Positions 44,985 to 54,045 of a stretch of 64,000 nt of DNA are shown here, in pieces. A model generated the notes under the pieces. The model saw only the letters and a list, made by a program, of their open reading frames with translations. It was not told the origin of the DNA and did no database searches. The stretch spans positions 248,001 to 312,000 of the forward strand of contig CAVVDR010000009.1 of the NCBI GenBank assembly GCA_963746955.1, in the 5' to 3' direction. Positions within the stretch are counted from its first letter, which is position 1. Every line of letters starts with the position of its first letter. Origin of the DNA: DASQBT01 sp963746955 (GTDB lineage Bacteria; Pseudomonadota; Gammaproteobacteria; Burkholderiales; Thiobacillaceae). Position numbers and translations under genes: made by a program.

Positions 44985-46051
44985 CCAAGGTACTTCACGA
45001 TATGCGGGCCCACCAGATTGGCAAGAGGCAGGGGCAGCTTCTTCCAGGCCGCAATGAACAGGCGGTACTTGGGGTTGAGCGGATTCAGCTCAGGAACTTC
45101 GGTGGCCCGCACCAGCAGATTCTCGTAGTACAGTGGCTGCGGCTCAAAGCCCCAATTCTTCTTGAAGTGATAAGGCCCGGTTCCGACTTTGCTTCGCCCA
45201 TAATCAAACAACGTATAGCCGGCTTCACAGGATCGCCGCATCAGCTCCCAGTACTTGAAATCGTTGGCTGCCAGATCGCGCGCCTCGGCCAGGTCGCCGG
45301 CATAGTAGGGCAGAATTTCATTCCGGAAATGGAAGCTCAGCACGCTGCTCACCGCACGGCCATTCTGCACCACGGAGAGCACTGAACAATCCGGCCCGAA
45401 CACGTCCCGCAAAATCTGAAAATAACGCTTGGACAGGGCGGGCGTTCCATGCCGATGCACGTTATCCGCGAACATCTGATAGAAACGCTCCACCCCCGCA
45501 TCCGGTTCGCTGACCAGCCCAGCCTTGATGCCCTTGCGGACCATGGCCCGTTGCTTGCGCGGAATGGCGTTGAGGTTCTGCTCGACATCCGGTTCGAGGC
45601 GCTTGCGGAAGGTCACGTACAGGTCTTTGACCGTCCAATCCGGATGGCGCGACGCCAGGCTGCGATATTCGAGCACGTCCACTTCGAGCGAGCGTGCCAG
45701 TTTTCGGGCAGCTTCATCCAAGACCCGAAAAGCTGCGTCGTTGTCGGCCACGATGCCGCCATAGGCACAGAATGGAAGCGAAGCCAGACTGTGGCCAAAC
45801 AGCCGGCTCCTGGTCTCGACTAAGGGTAAAACCCCGGTGATCACCCCGCCCTGTTCAACATAGGAGAAGTAGGTCCGGTGGCCAAAGGCTTCTTCTATCA
45901 CCCGCTTCCAGCCTGCGCGGTGAAAAAACGTGGCTTGGGGATGCGCGAGCACATAAGCATCCCAGCGCTCGAAGTCTGTCTCGGTCAACAGCCTGACCAC
46001 CGGTTCAGCGGCAGCAGCCGCCGGGGCCGGGATCCGAATTTCCATAGTCAA
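44981..46051 (-). CDS. FemAB-family protein, XrtA/PEP-CTERM system-associated
   Basis: The 356-residue protein has two GNAT-like halves. FFHRAGWKRVIEEAFGH and SLASLPFCAYGGI mark the first; IPRKQRAMVRKGIK, VVQNGRAVSSVLSFHF and FDYGRSKVGTGPYHFKKNWG mark the second. It fits the FemAB group of XrtA loci (known as TIGR03019). FemABX proteins add amino acids from aminoacyl-tRNA to cell-wall precursors; here an aminoacyl or acyl transfer to the glycan is a possibility. ATGA overlaps on both sides. Confidence 0.9.
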   Translation of the reverse strand: MTMEIRIPAPAAAAAEPVVRLLTETDFERWDAYVLAHPQATFFHRAGWKRVIEEAFGHRTYFSYVEQGGVITGVLPLVETRSRLFGHSLASLPFCAYGGIVADNDAAFRVLDEAARKLARSLEVDVLEYRSLASRHPDWTVKDLYVTFRKRLEPDVEQNLNAIPRKQRAMVRKGIKAGLVSEPDAGVERFYQMFADNVHRHGTPALSKRYFQILRDVFGPDCSVLSVVQNGRAVSSVLSFHFRNEILPYYAGDLAEARDLAANDFKYWELMRRSCEAGYTLFDYGRSKVGTGPYHFKKNWGFEPQPLYYENLLVRATEVPELNPLNPKYRLFIAAWKKLPLPLANLVGPHIVKYLG

Positions 46052-46899
46052 TGGTGCGGCTGGGAGTTGAGGAAGATTTCATCCACTCTTCCCCAGGGAA
46101 AATCCTTCAGCAAGCGTTCGAGTTTCCCCTGCATATGCTGCAGATTGACGTAATGCCGGAAGCGCGTTCTTGTATTGAGTCCGGCGGGTCGTGGCTGGTC
46201 GGGGTCCACTTCCCAGGGATGGAAATAGAACATGCAAGGCGCGTGCTCGTGCCGATTCACCCGCCTGAGCAGCCAGCGCGACACACCATAAGGCATCAGC
46301 CTGAAATAGCCGCCGCCTGCCGCCGGCAGGTTGCGGCCAAAAAACCGGACAGTCGTGGGCGGCAGTTCCAGGATCCCTTCCTGCCCGTTGGGCCGGTATG
46401 GGTGGCGCGGCGCATCGGGCGCACCATAGTGATCGTGCTGCACCGGGTAGATGCTGGAACTGTAGGTATGGCCGGTTTCGGACAACACATCCAGGGCCCA
46501 GCGGTTGCGACCGCTGATGGAGAAACTCGGCGCCCGGTAGCCCTTGACCTCCAGGCCAGCCGCATCTTCCAGAACGTGCTTGGCGCGCACCACATCCAGG
46601 TGGAACTGTTCCGGAGTCAAATCACTGGCGCGTTGATGTCCATAGCCATGGCTGGCCAGTTCGTGGCCGTTGTCCACGATCATTCGTACGATGCTGGGAT
46701 GGCGCTCGGCGATCCAGCCCAGGGTGAAGAAGGTGGCCTTGACGTCCGCATCGTCCAGCAGTCCGAGTATCAAATCGACATTGCGTTCCACCCGACAGGG
46801 CAGACTGTCCCATTCTTGTCTCGAAATATGGGGGGCGAAGGCCGAGACCTGGAAGTAATCTTCCACGTCAATCGTCATCGCATTGCGTATTGATACCAT
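46048..46899 (-). CDS. XrtA system polysaccharide deacetylase (NodB fold, DUF3473 tail)
   Basis: The 283-residue protein has NAMTIDVEDYFQVSAFA (metal-site Asp), HELASHGYGHQ (His pair), VKGYRAPSFSISG, and a C-terminal FYFHPWEVDPDQPRP block typical of the DUF3473 extension. This is the deacetylase conserved in exosortase A loci (known as TIGR03006). It starts with a one-base TGATG overlap with wecB. Lack of a signal peptide suggests cytoplasmic action on a GlcNAc- or ManNAc-containing lipid intermediate. Confidence 0.92.
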   Translation of the reverse strand: MVSIRNAMTIDVEDYFQVSAFAPHISRQEWDSLPCRVERNVDLILGLLDDADVKATFFTLGWIAERHPSIVRMIVDNGHELASHGYGHQRASDLTPEQFHLDVVRAKHVLEDAAGLEVKGYRAPSFSISGRNRWALDVLSETGHTYSSSIYPVQHDHYGAPDAPRHPYRPNGQEGILELPPTTVRFFGRNLPAAGGGYFRLMPYGVSRWLLRRVNRHEHAPCMFYFHPWEVDPDQPRPAGLNTRTRFRHYVNLQHMQGKLERLLKDFPWGRVDEIFLNSQPHH

Positions 46900-48020
46900 C
46901 AGGCCACCCTGGCTTCCCGTTCATCCTGCAACCACGGGCGGATGATCTGCGCAATCCGCGTAGCGGCCTGGCCATCCCAATATTCTGGCACCCGTCCGGC
47001 CTTGCCGCCGGTGTTGATAATCTCGTTCACCGCAGTGACCAGCCTGGCCATGTCCGTACCAATCACGGTATTGGTACCTTCGCTTACCGTGATCGGGCGT
47101 TCCGTGTTCTCCCTCAGGGTGAGGCAGGGAACGCCCAGGGCCGTTGTTTCCTCCTGAATGCCGCCGGAATCGGTCATGACAAATTTGGCGGACTGCATCA
47201 GGCCCAACATTTCCAGATAGCCCAGGGGTGGCATCAGCCTCAACTCCTCAATCACTCCGTCCAGGCCAAAGGTCTTAATGCGCGCGCGAGTACGCGGATG
47301 CAAGGGAAAAACAACAGGAATGCGCCGGTTGATGTCCGCCACCGTTTGCAGCAGCTTCTCCAGCACCTTGCGGTCATCCACATTGGACGGCCGGTGCAAG
47401 GTCAGGACGGCGAAATGTCCCTCATATCCGCCCAGGGTGACAGCGGGAGCAACCGCGCGCGCCAGATTGCGGCGCAGTGTGTCGATCATGACGTTGCCGA
47501 CAAAATGCATACGCGCTTCGGCGATGCCTTCCTGCCTGAGATTGTCGAGTGCGCTGCGTTCGGTGGTGAATAGCAGATCGGAAATCTGATCGGTCAATAC
47601 CCGGTTCACCTCCTCCGGCATGGTCCGGTCATAGCTGCGCAAGCCCGCCTCCACGTGGATCACCGGCACGCCCAGCTTGGTCGCAACCAGAGCACAGGCG
47701 ATTGTGGAATTGACGTCGCCCACCACCAGCACCGAGTGGGGGGCTTCCGATTCAACCACCTTTTCAAATCGCTTCATCACTTCCGCAGTCTGCACAGCGT
47801 GAGAGGCGGAACCCACTTCCAGGTGGAAATCCGGAGGCGCGATGCCGAGGTCCTGAAAGAAGCTGTCATTCATCGCCGCGTCATAGTGTTGGCCGGTGTG
47901 CAACAATTTGGCCCGCAAGCCGACCTCGGCAAGTGCTGCCATCACCGGCGCGATCTTCATGAAGTTGGGCCGGGCGCCGACCACGCACAGAACCTGGGTC
48001 ACGGAATCGGCTCTATTCAA
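46899..48020 (-). CDS. wecB: UDP-N-acetylglucosamine 2-epimerase (non-hydrolysing)
   Basis: The 373-residue protein contains VVGARPNFMKIAPV, TGQHYDAAMNDSFFQ, VIHVEAGLRSYDRTMPEEVN, LTLHRPSNVD, and TDSGGIQEETTALGVP then LRENTERP, all signatures of WecB. It interconverts UDP-GlcNAc and UDP-ManNAc, so ManNAc or a derivative is probably a component of the XrtA-linked polysaccharide. Confidence 0.95.
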   Translation of the reverse strand: MNRADSVTQVLCVVGARPNFMKIAPVMAALAEVGLRAKLLHTGQHYDAAMNDSFFQDLGIAPPDFHLEVGSASHAVQTAEVMKRFEKVVESEAPHSVLVVGDVNSTIACALVATKLGVPVIHVEAGLRSYDRTMPEEVNRVLTDQISDLLFTTERSALDNLRQEGIAEARMHFVGNVMIDTLRRNLARAVAPAVTLGGYEGHFAVLTLHRPSNVDDRKVLEKLLQTVADINRRIPVVFPLHPRTRARIKTFGLDGVIEELRLMPPLGYLEMLGLMQSAKFVMTDSGGIQEETTALGVPCLTLRENTERPITVSEGTNTVIGTDMARLVTAVNEIINTGGKAGRVPEYWDGQAATRIAQIIRPWLQDEREARVA

Positions 48021-48021
48021 T

Positions 48022-49062
48022 TCAATGCGGCAGCGGCTGATCTCTGGAATCCGGATCTACTTCGTCCAATGGACTGCGCTCGCTCAGCATGAAAAGAATT
48101 TTTCGCACGATGGGTAATATCCGGTTGATGGACCGCTCCATCTGTTCAACCCTGTGCGTAAGGATGCCGGACTCCTGATTGTGCAACACGGCAACACCCT
48201 GACCGTGGTGGGCAGGTGCAGAGTTGACGTAAGCGGACGGTTCCTGATGCGCGACTTCGCTGCGCAAATCCTCGATGACCTCGCTCACCTGCTGGACGTC
48301 GAAGTGATTGAGTTCCTCCAGATAACCGAACAGCAGCAGGCGGTCGCAAAAGGTATTGATGCGCCGCGGGATGCCGCCGGTAAAACGGTGAATGGCCGCG
48401 AACGCCTCTGCGGAAAAGCCCGGATTGGCTTGCCACCCCACGGTGTAGAGCCGGTGTTCGATATAACCCTGAGTCTCTTCCGCGCCGAGTGGTCCGAGAT
48501 GATAGGACGCGATGACCCTCTGGCGTAATTGCTGCATGTCTGCGCCCTGCAACATGCCGCGAAATTCCGGCTGGCCAAGAAGAAAGGTCTGGATCAGGGA
48601 ACGGTCGTTATTCTGGAAATTGGACAGCATGCGCAACTCTTCCACTGCCCGCGCGGTCAGATTCTGCGCCTCATCCACCACCAGCAGCACCCGCTTGCCC
48701 TGGCGGGTGGCTGAATTGAGATAGTCCTCGAGATTCTTTAGCAGCGCCGACTTGTTGAGCCCCTCGTGCTGCAGCCCAAGCGAGGCCGCCACGCTGCGCA
48801 GCGTATCCTCCGCGTCGAGCTGGGTGCTGACCAGTTGAGCGGCAACGATGTTTTCGCTCTCCAGTTGTTTGAGCAGATTTCGCACCAGCGTGGTCTTGCC
48901 CGCGCCCACTTCGCCGGTGATGACGATAAAGCCCTCACCCAGGGACAGTCCGTAATCCAGGTAGGCCATGGCCCGTCTGTGGCCCTTGCTGCCAAAGAAA
49001 AAGCGCGGATCGGGATTCAGCCCGAACGGCTTGGCGGAGAGGTGATAGAAGGACTCGTACAT
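48022..49062 (-). CDS. XrtA/PEP-CTERM system-associated ATPase (ExeA-like)
   Basis: The 346-residue protein opens MYESFYHLSAKPFGLNPDPR, then Walker A GEVGAGKTT near residue 50, Walker B VLLVVDEAQNL near 125 and the sensor-like IPRRINTFCDRLLLFG. This is the ExeA/GspA-type ATPase found in exosortase A loci (known as TIGR03015). A short helical tail (about 300-346) follows. It probably powers or regulates export-complex assembly at the inner membrane; its exact role is not known. Confidence 0.92.
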   Translation of the reverse strand: MYESFYHLSAKPFGLNPDPRFFFGSKGHRRAMAYLDYGLSLGEGFIVITGEVGAGKTTLVRNLLKQLESENIVAAQLVSTQLDAEDTLRSVAASLGLQHEGLNKSALLKNLEDYLNSATRQGKRVLLVVDEAQNLTARAVEELRMLSNFQNNDRSLIQTFLLGQPEFRGMLQGADMQQLRQRVIASYHLGPLGAEETQGYIEHRLYTVGWQANPGFSAEAFAAIHRFTGGIPRRINTFCDRLLLFGYLEELNHFDVQQVSEVIEDLRSEVAHQEPSAYVNSAPAHHGQGVAVLHNQESGILTHRVEQMERSINRILPIVRKILFMLSERSPLDEVDPDSRDQPLPH

Positions 49063-49066
49063 GCGC

Positions 49067-50617
49067 TCAGAAGGTCATATGGAGTGAAGCCGTCAAATCG
49101 TCTTCGGCGAAGTCAAAGTTGCTGCCGTTGGAATGGCGCTCGGTGCGGCGGAAAACAAGCGAACCAGTCGTCTTGCGATCGAATTGCTTGGTCAGTCCCA
49201 GGCTCGCTGTATACACCTTGTCGTCCTGGCTTCCAGTGAGGTGTAATGGATCTGTCTGTGCTAGGTCTGCCGGCACCAGGTTATTGGTTAGACTCAGGCT
49301 TGCATTCAAATTGAGATTCCGTTTCAGACGATAGCCGTAAGTCGCGCTGACACCCCGGGTTTCATCTTCGGGAAGACCGACAAGCTGCTGAAAAACGCGC
49401 CGCACATCAAATACCGTCAATCCCAAGCTGGTCTTGCGCTTGGACCAGACTGCGCCGCCCCGTAACGTTTTGCTGATGAAAATTCCATTGGCAATACCCA
49501 GAGGCACCGACCCCACTGGGGCCGTCCCCAGGGGAACACAATTGGTCTGCCCTGTTGGTGGGAGAAGACCTTGGGCAAAGAACAGACCCCCATTACAGAT
49601 CCAGGCGGTAATGGGCTGCGTATTGAGCAACAACTGGGAAATATCACTGGTACCCTCGCTATAGTTGGCCGTCCAGACAGAATAGTGGGTACGGTAATTG
49701 AAATTTAAGCCATAGGTGCGGCCAAAATAGGTATCGCCGACGGAAGCATCCAGTGAAAGACGCCGGTTGGGTACCCAGCCCAACCCTGCCGTCCAGGAAC
49801 GGCCGCTGACACTATTGTTGCCAACGGAGTCGACAAACGTATCGTGGTCGTAACCAATAGTGCCAAACGCGCGAATATGTCGGGTCAGAACGTAACCCAG
49901 ACTCAGGTCGTAGTGCTCGAACTGATTGCTGCCATTGCCCTGAACCGACTCATCGCGCAATGAATAGTTGAGTCCCCAGGACAAATCATTGAACCGCGGC
50001 CCGCTGTTGAGCGAAGCGGTAAGGGTATTGGAAAGGATATCGTTGGCGTTATTGGAGAACAGTGCACCGGACAGGGTGTATCGCGCTGTTGCGGTCGCGA
50101 CGGCACCAAAATGCTTGATCACATAAGGGCTGAGCGAGTAGCTGCCTACAGTGGTGAGATTGCCTGTGTTCAGATTTCCGTTCCCGGGTGCTCCCAACAA
50201 GGATGTCAGCACCTGCGACACGTTGGCGCTCGCGTCTACGAAGAACAAATCTTCAACAACAGTTGCTTTGGCGTTGGCCGCCAAACTGTGGTTGAGGTCA
50301 CTGGTGTTACCGGCATTGCTATAGCGCTCCACCCCCGACACGGAATAATTCGCAGCAAACTGGAGGTCGCGGGAACCCAGCAGTGTGGCGCTGACGCCTG
50401 GCGTAAGGGTCAGGATGATCGCACTGTCCTTGCTGGCATCCGGCGCCTGGCTCACGTTGTCAGTCAGTTCAACCTGAGCACCGACCGAAGGAACAATTTT
50501 CCAGTCTGCTGCGTGAAGACTCCACGATGCCTGCAATGCGGCCAGAAAAAAAATTGTGCGCGCGGAAAATCTAAAGCGCCAATCGGCGGTCACCGGCTCA
50601 TTTTCCGTAGCTGCCAT
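49067..50617 (-). CDS. PEP-CTERM system-associated outer-membrane beta-barrel protein
   Basis: The 516-residue protein has a signal peptide (about 16-38, RTIFFLAALQASWSLHAA) and then alternating aromatic/polar strands ending in SLHMTF. A terminal Phe is the usual outer-membrane barrel signature. Length and the opening IVPSVGAQVELTDNVSQ match the XrtA-locus protein known as TIGR03016. It may form the outer-membrane channel or porin for the exopolysaccharide. It overlaps the kinase gene by 20 bp. Confidence 0.88.
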   Translation of the reverse strand: MAATENEPVTADWRFRFSARTIFFLAALQASWSLHAADWKIVPSVGAQVELTDNVSQAPDASKDSAIILTLTPGVSATLLGSRDLQFAANYSVSGVERYSNAGNTSDLNHSLAANAKATVVEDLFFVDASANVSQVLTSLLGAPGNGNLNTGNLTTVGSYSLSPYVIKHFGAVATATARYTLSGALFSNNANDILSNTLTASLNSGPRFNDLSWGLNYSLRDESVQGNGSNQFEHYDLSLGYVLTRHIRAFGTIGYDHDTFVDSVGNNSVSGRSWTAGLGWVPNRRLSLDASVGDTYFGRTYGLNFNYRTHYSVWTANYSEGTSDISQLLLNTQPITAWICNGGLFFAQGLLPPTGQTNCVPLGTAPVGSVPLGIANGIFISKTLRGGAVWSKRKTSLGLTVFDVRRVFQQLVGLPEDETRGVSATYGYRLKRNLNLNASLSLTNNLVPADLAQTDPLHLTGSQDDKVYTASLGLTKQFDRKTTGSLVFRRTERHSNGSNFDFAEDDLTASLHMTF

Positions 50618-51551
50618 AATATCCGTAGTAGTAATCCGTCCCGGGAGTGGGGGTGGTCTTGTTCAACAACATCCCCACCACTTCGCAGGACTGGATATGA
50701 TTAAGCGCTTCCGTAACGGCTCCCTGAGAGGTCTTCTCGGCCTCGACCACCATCACGATTTGCCCCATATGAGTGGCCAGTACGCTGGCCTCGCTGGTTG
50801 CCAGCAGGGGCGGAGAATCAAAAATTATGATCCGATCATGATAACGGTTGCCTATGTCTTCCACCATGCGGGTCATGGCCGCACTGGCCAGAAGCTCTGT
50901 GGCGCGCTTATACGTCCGCCCTGCCGGCAGGATGGTGAGCTTGGCAATATTAGTCCGGATCAATACATCAGGCAGACTCAGCTTCTTGTCCTGCAGGACA
51001 TCGAGAAAACCCAGATCTGCGTGCAGGCCGAGGTATTCCGGGATCCGGGGACGGGCCACGTCCGCGTCCACCAATAGTACAGTGCGGTCCATTTCCATCG
51101 CCATGGAAATGGCCAGGTTGATGGCGCAAAAGGTTTTGCCCTCACCTGGCAGCGAACTGGTAATCATGATCAGATTGCCATTCTTGATCTTTGCCGTGCC
51201 CTGGCCAAAAGCATTGGCAATCAGCGGCCGCTTGATGATGCGGAACTCCTCCGCGACCTGACTCCTTTCCGTATCCGGTGTGATCGCCCCAATCTTCCGC
51301 AAGCGAGACAGATCGACGTTTTGCATCGCGCTCGTGACCACCGTATTTACCTGGGACTCGATGCTGTCGGCAATATCCGGAAGCGTTTCAGACACCGGCT
51401 CCCGATGCCCGGGCATGGAATGACTATGCGCAAGTGCGGCTTCTATGATGCTTTCGCTGTCAGCCTGTGTTTGCGGCTCTTGAGTGATTTGGGCCGGCGC
51501 CGACGAAGCCGGAATACCCAGCTTCTTTGCAGCTTTCTCAATAATACTCAC
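50598..51551 (-). CDS. XrtA-associated tyrosine autokinase (BY-kinase)
   Basis: The 317-residue protein has the bacterial tyrosine kinase core: Walker A SSLPGEGKTF, Walker A' VLLVDADVARP, Walker B IIIFDSPPLL, and a C-terminal Tyr cluster DYYYGYYGSYGK. It fits the kinase of exosortase A loci (known as TIGR03018). Its cycle of Tyr-cluster phosphorylation controls chain length together with the Wzz-like partner at 51561. The N-terminal ~90 residues look disordered and Ser/Glu-rich. Confidence 0.93.
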   Translation of the reverse strand: MSIIEKAAKKLGIPASSAPAQITQEPQTQADSESIIEAALAHSHSMPGHREPVSETLPDIADSIESQVNTVVTSAMQNVDLSRLRKIGAITPDTERSQVAEEFRIIKRPLIANAFGQGTAKIKNGNLIMITSSLPGEGKTFCAINLAISMAMEMDRTVLLVDADVARPRIPEYLGLHADLGFLDVLQDKKLSLPDVLIRTNIAKLTILPAGRTYKRATELLASAAMTRMVEDIGNRYHDRIIIFDSPPLLATSEASVLATHMGQIVMVVEAEKTSQGAVTEALNHIQSCEVVGMLLNKTTPTPGTDYYYGYYGSYGK

Positions 51552-51560
51552 GCCCCCCCC

Positions 51561-53093
51561 TTAGCCCGTCCGGGCCATGACAAATTGCAGCATCATCAAT
51601 ACCCCGTAGGTTCCAAGCAAACTGCCCAAGGTCGCCAGGTAGGCCATCAGGCCTTTACGTCCTCTGCGCCGGCTAGCATCAGTCTCAATTTTCGTCACTC
51701 CCCCCAAAAGAGGCAGGCCGGTCAGGTCGCGCAGGCCGCGCCGGTCATTCACAGTGCGGCGAATCTGGCTCAGCAGAAAAGCGGCGGCCACACCTGCCAG
51801 CAGGCCGCCCAGCGGCACCAAGGAAATCAGAAGGGGGCGGTTTGGCCAGGCCGGTTCGAAAGGCACGCGGGGCGGATCGATCACACGGAAATCAACCGTA
51901 CTGGTCTTGCTCTCCACGTCACCCGACATGCTGGCAGACTCCCGGCGGGCAAGCAGGGAGGTGTAATTTTGCTTGTACACGTCATAGTTCCGCATGAGCT
52001 CGGTATAGTCCTGCTCAACCTGGGGGATCATGTTGGATGCCTTGCGCAACTCGTCGTAGCGACGCTGATACTCGCCGACACGGGCTTTGAGGGAAGCCAC
52101 GTTGGCGTCGGCTTCGGCAATGGAGATGGTGAGCTGCTGATAGACCGGATTCTGTACCTTGGCTCCAGACGGATCAGCCTTCTGTTGCGCCATTTCCTGT
52201 TTCTTTTGCTCTTCCAGTTTGGCAATCAGGCGTCGGGCCGCCTGAACATCTGGGTGCCGTTCCGTATATTGCAGCATGAGCTGATCTACATTCTTCTTAA
52301 GGGCATCGATCCGGCTGTCAAGCTCTGACGTAACCGGGGTGGCGGCCCCTGCAGCCAATTCCGGCTCCTCATCCTGCAACTGCTGCTGAAGTTGAGTGTG
52401 ACGTTTGGTCGCCTCCTGCAGATCCAGTTCGGCCTGATGCAACTGGTCTGCGGTCGATGACAACTGGGCGTAATAATCGCCGCCCGAGCCTGGCATCATT
52501 CCGACATGCTTGCGCTTGAACTCTTTGATTGCATTCTCCTGATCGGCCAGCCTTTGCTGGTATTGTTGAAGCTGCTCTTCAATGAATTTCTGCGAGGAGG
52601 CAAGATCTTGACGGTTTTTGCCCAGACTGGATTCAACAAAGATAGTAAGCAAGGCCTGCACAACATTTTTCGCGATAGCCGGCTTTTCGTCCTGATAACT
52701 GATGGTGTAAAGGTTTTCCCTGCCCGCATCGGCAATGGAAATCTTGCTAGCCAGGCTGTTCATTAGATTATCGGTCTGTTCCGGCGTCTTAACGGTTACA
52801 TCCAGATCGGTCATCCTGGCAACCTTTTCGAGGGTTGGGCGGCTAACCAGGACGCGTGTCATCATCTTGATCTGCTGATCAATGTTTGGCTGAACCATCA
52901 AGCCAGCAAGCAGGGGTCTTAGCAGGGTCTGGGTATCCACGTAGACACGCGCCGAGGCCTCATAACGGTCCGGCAGCGTGTACACCCACGCCCAGCCCAC
53001 AATAGACACCAGCCAGGCGATCGAAACGATGTACCACCGCCGGTTCCAGGTCGCTTTGACGTACCCCAACAACTGCTGAACAACTTCTTCCAT
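51561..53093 (-). CDS. XrtA system polysaccharide chain-length determinant (Wzz-like)
   Basis: The 510-residue inner-membrane protein has a membrane helix at ~20-40 and a Wzz domain (YVDTQTLLRPLLAGL). A long coiled coil follows (~170-400, rich in Gln/Glu/Arg/Lys, for example LQQYQQRLADQENAIKEF), then a FRVIDPPRVPFEPAWPNRP proline motif and C-terminal helices at ~425-450 and ~485-505. This is the chain-length protein of exosortase A loci (known as TIGR03007). It works with the kinase next to it, which is a separate protein here. Confidence 0.92.
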   Translation of the reverse strand: MEEVVQQLLGYVKATWNRRWYIVSIAWLVSIVGWAWVYTLPDRYEASARVYVDTQTLLRPLLAGLMVQPNIDQQIKMMTRVLVSRPTLEKVARMTDLDVTVKTPEQTDNLMNSLASKISIADAGRENLYTISYQDEKPAIAKNVVQALLTIFVESSLGKNRQDLASSQKFIEEQLQQYQQRLADQENAIKEFKRKHVGMMPGSGGDYYAQLSSTADQLHQAELDLQEATKRHTQLQQQLQDEEPELAAGAATPVTSELDSRIDALKKNVDQLMLQYTERHPDVQAARRLIAKLEEQKKQEMAQQKADPSGAKVQNPVYQQLTISIAEADANVASLKARVGEYQRRYDELRKASNMIPQVEQDYTELMRNYDVYKQNYTSLLARRESASMSGDVESKTSTVDFRVIDPPRVPFEPAWPNRPLLISLVPLGGLLAGVAAAFLLSQIRRTVNDRRGLRDLTGLPLLGGVTKIETDASRRRGRKGLMAYLATLGSLLGTYGVLMMLQFVMARTG

Positions 53094-53152
53094 CCGCTTG
53101 CCCCAACTCTGTCAATGAATAAGATTGCCCTGGATAGGCAGGGAAGCCTCGT

Positions 53153-53779
53153 TTAGAACAGGCTCTCAGGAATCACCAGAATATCGCCGGGGCGTACTTC
53201 CACATTGGCCGAGTAATCGCCATCCTTGATTAGATCTTCCAGCCTCACACTCAGAGGGGTTCTCTTGCCATCTTCGGTGCGCAAAATGTAAGCCTTGTTA
53301 CCCGCGGCATAATCCGTCAGCCCGCCCACAGCAATCATCAGATCGATCAAACTCATGTGTTCGCGGTAGTTGAGCGCTTGAGGCTTGGCAGCCTCACCCA
53401 CCACCCGGACCTGCTGACTGTAAGGACCCATACCACCTGCCACGATGACCGTTACGATCGGTTCCTGGATATATTTTGACAGGGCTTTTTCGATATCCCG
53501 AGCCAGCTGGGTAGGGGTCTTGCCCGCGGCCGGCAAATCTTCAATCAGATTCATGGTCATCTTGCCATCCGGCCGAACAGGGAAGGAGCCAGACACATCC
53601 GGGTTTCGCCAGACGAACACCTGCACTGAATCTCCCGGCCCAATCAGATAATTCCAGTCACCGAGTGATGGAGCTTCTGCCGGTGCAGATGAATAAACCG
53701 GGGTGTGGCTGCATGCAGTAAAGCCAAATATTGCGACCGCAGCGACAGCCCAGACTTTCAAATTTCTCAGGATAAACAT
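53153..53779 (-). CDS. XrtA-associated polysaccharide export lipoprotein (Wza-like)
   Basis: ATG 53779 is preceded by GGGAGG eight bases upstream and gives a 208-residue protein with a lipoprotein signal (VAAVAIFGFTAC, Cys23). This start is preferred to one 17 codons earlier. The Poly_export domain follows (DWNYLIGPGDSVQVFVW, RPDGKMTMNLIEDLPAAGKT), then SLBB-like VRVVGEAAKPQALNYREHMS and VRPGDILVIPESLF. It is the outer-membrane export component (known as TIGR03027) and the first gene of the XrtA operon, read from a probable sigma-54 promoter. Confidence 0.93.
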   Translation of the reverse strand: MFILRNLKVWAVAAVAIFGFTACSHTPVYSSAPAEAPSLGDWNYLIGPGDSVQVFVWRNPDVSGSFPVRPDGKMTMNLIEDLPAAGKTPTQLARDIEKALSKYIQEPIVTVIVAGGMGPYSQQVRVVGEAAKPQALNYREHMSLIDLMIAVGGLTDYAAGNKAYILRTEDGKRTPLSVRLEDLIKDGDYSANVEVRPGDILVIPESLF

Positions 53780-53867
53780 CCTTCCTACCTCCCTAACACG
53801 GTTTAAGCCCGGTATTATGCCAGAGGCCAACGTGAAGCTCTAAATCCAACGATTTCAGCCATGTCGA

Positions 53868-53882
53868 GCAATTTCCAAGCCA
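53868..53882 (-). promoter_or_regulatory. Probable sigma-54 (RpoN) promoter of the XrtA operon
   Basis: On the minus strand the 15 bases read TGGCTTGGAAATTGC, followed by T. They fit the -24/-12 consensus TGGCACG-N4-TTGC with correct spacing and only two departures in the -24 box. The -12 GC is about 90 bp before the export-gene ATG. XrtA loci are known to be controlled by the PrsK/PrsR pair, PrsR being a sigma-54 activator, so the site makes sense; neither prsK nor prsR is in the window. Confidence 0.65.
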
Positions 53883-54045
53883 CTAATCTACTGTGCTTAC
53901 AGCGCTTGGCACAATGAAGCTCTTGGGCCCAAGTCTGCCATTAGGGGCAATCCGGACCAATGCGGCCTTGTCGGGATTTGCGACGATTTCTTGACGACAA
54001 TGGCAAGAAATTGCCTCCGTCTGATTGCGTTATCATTCAATCGTG

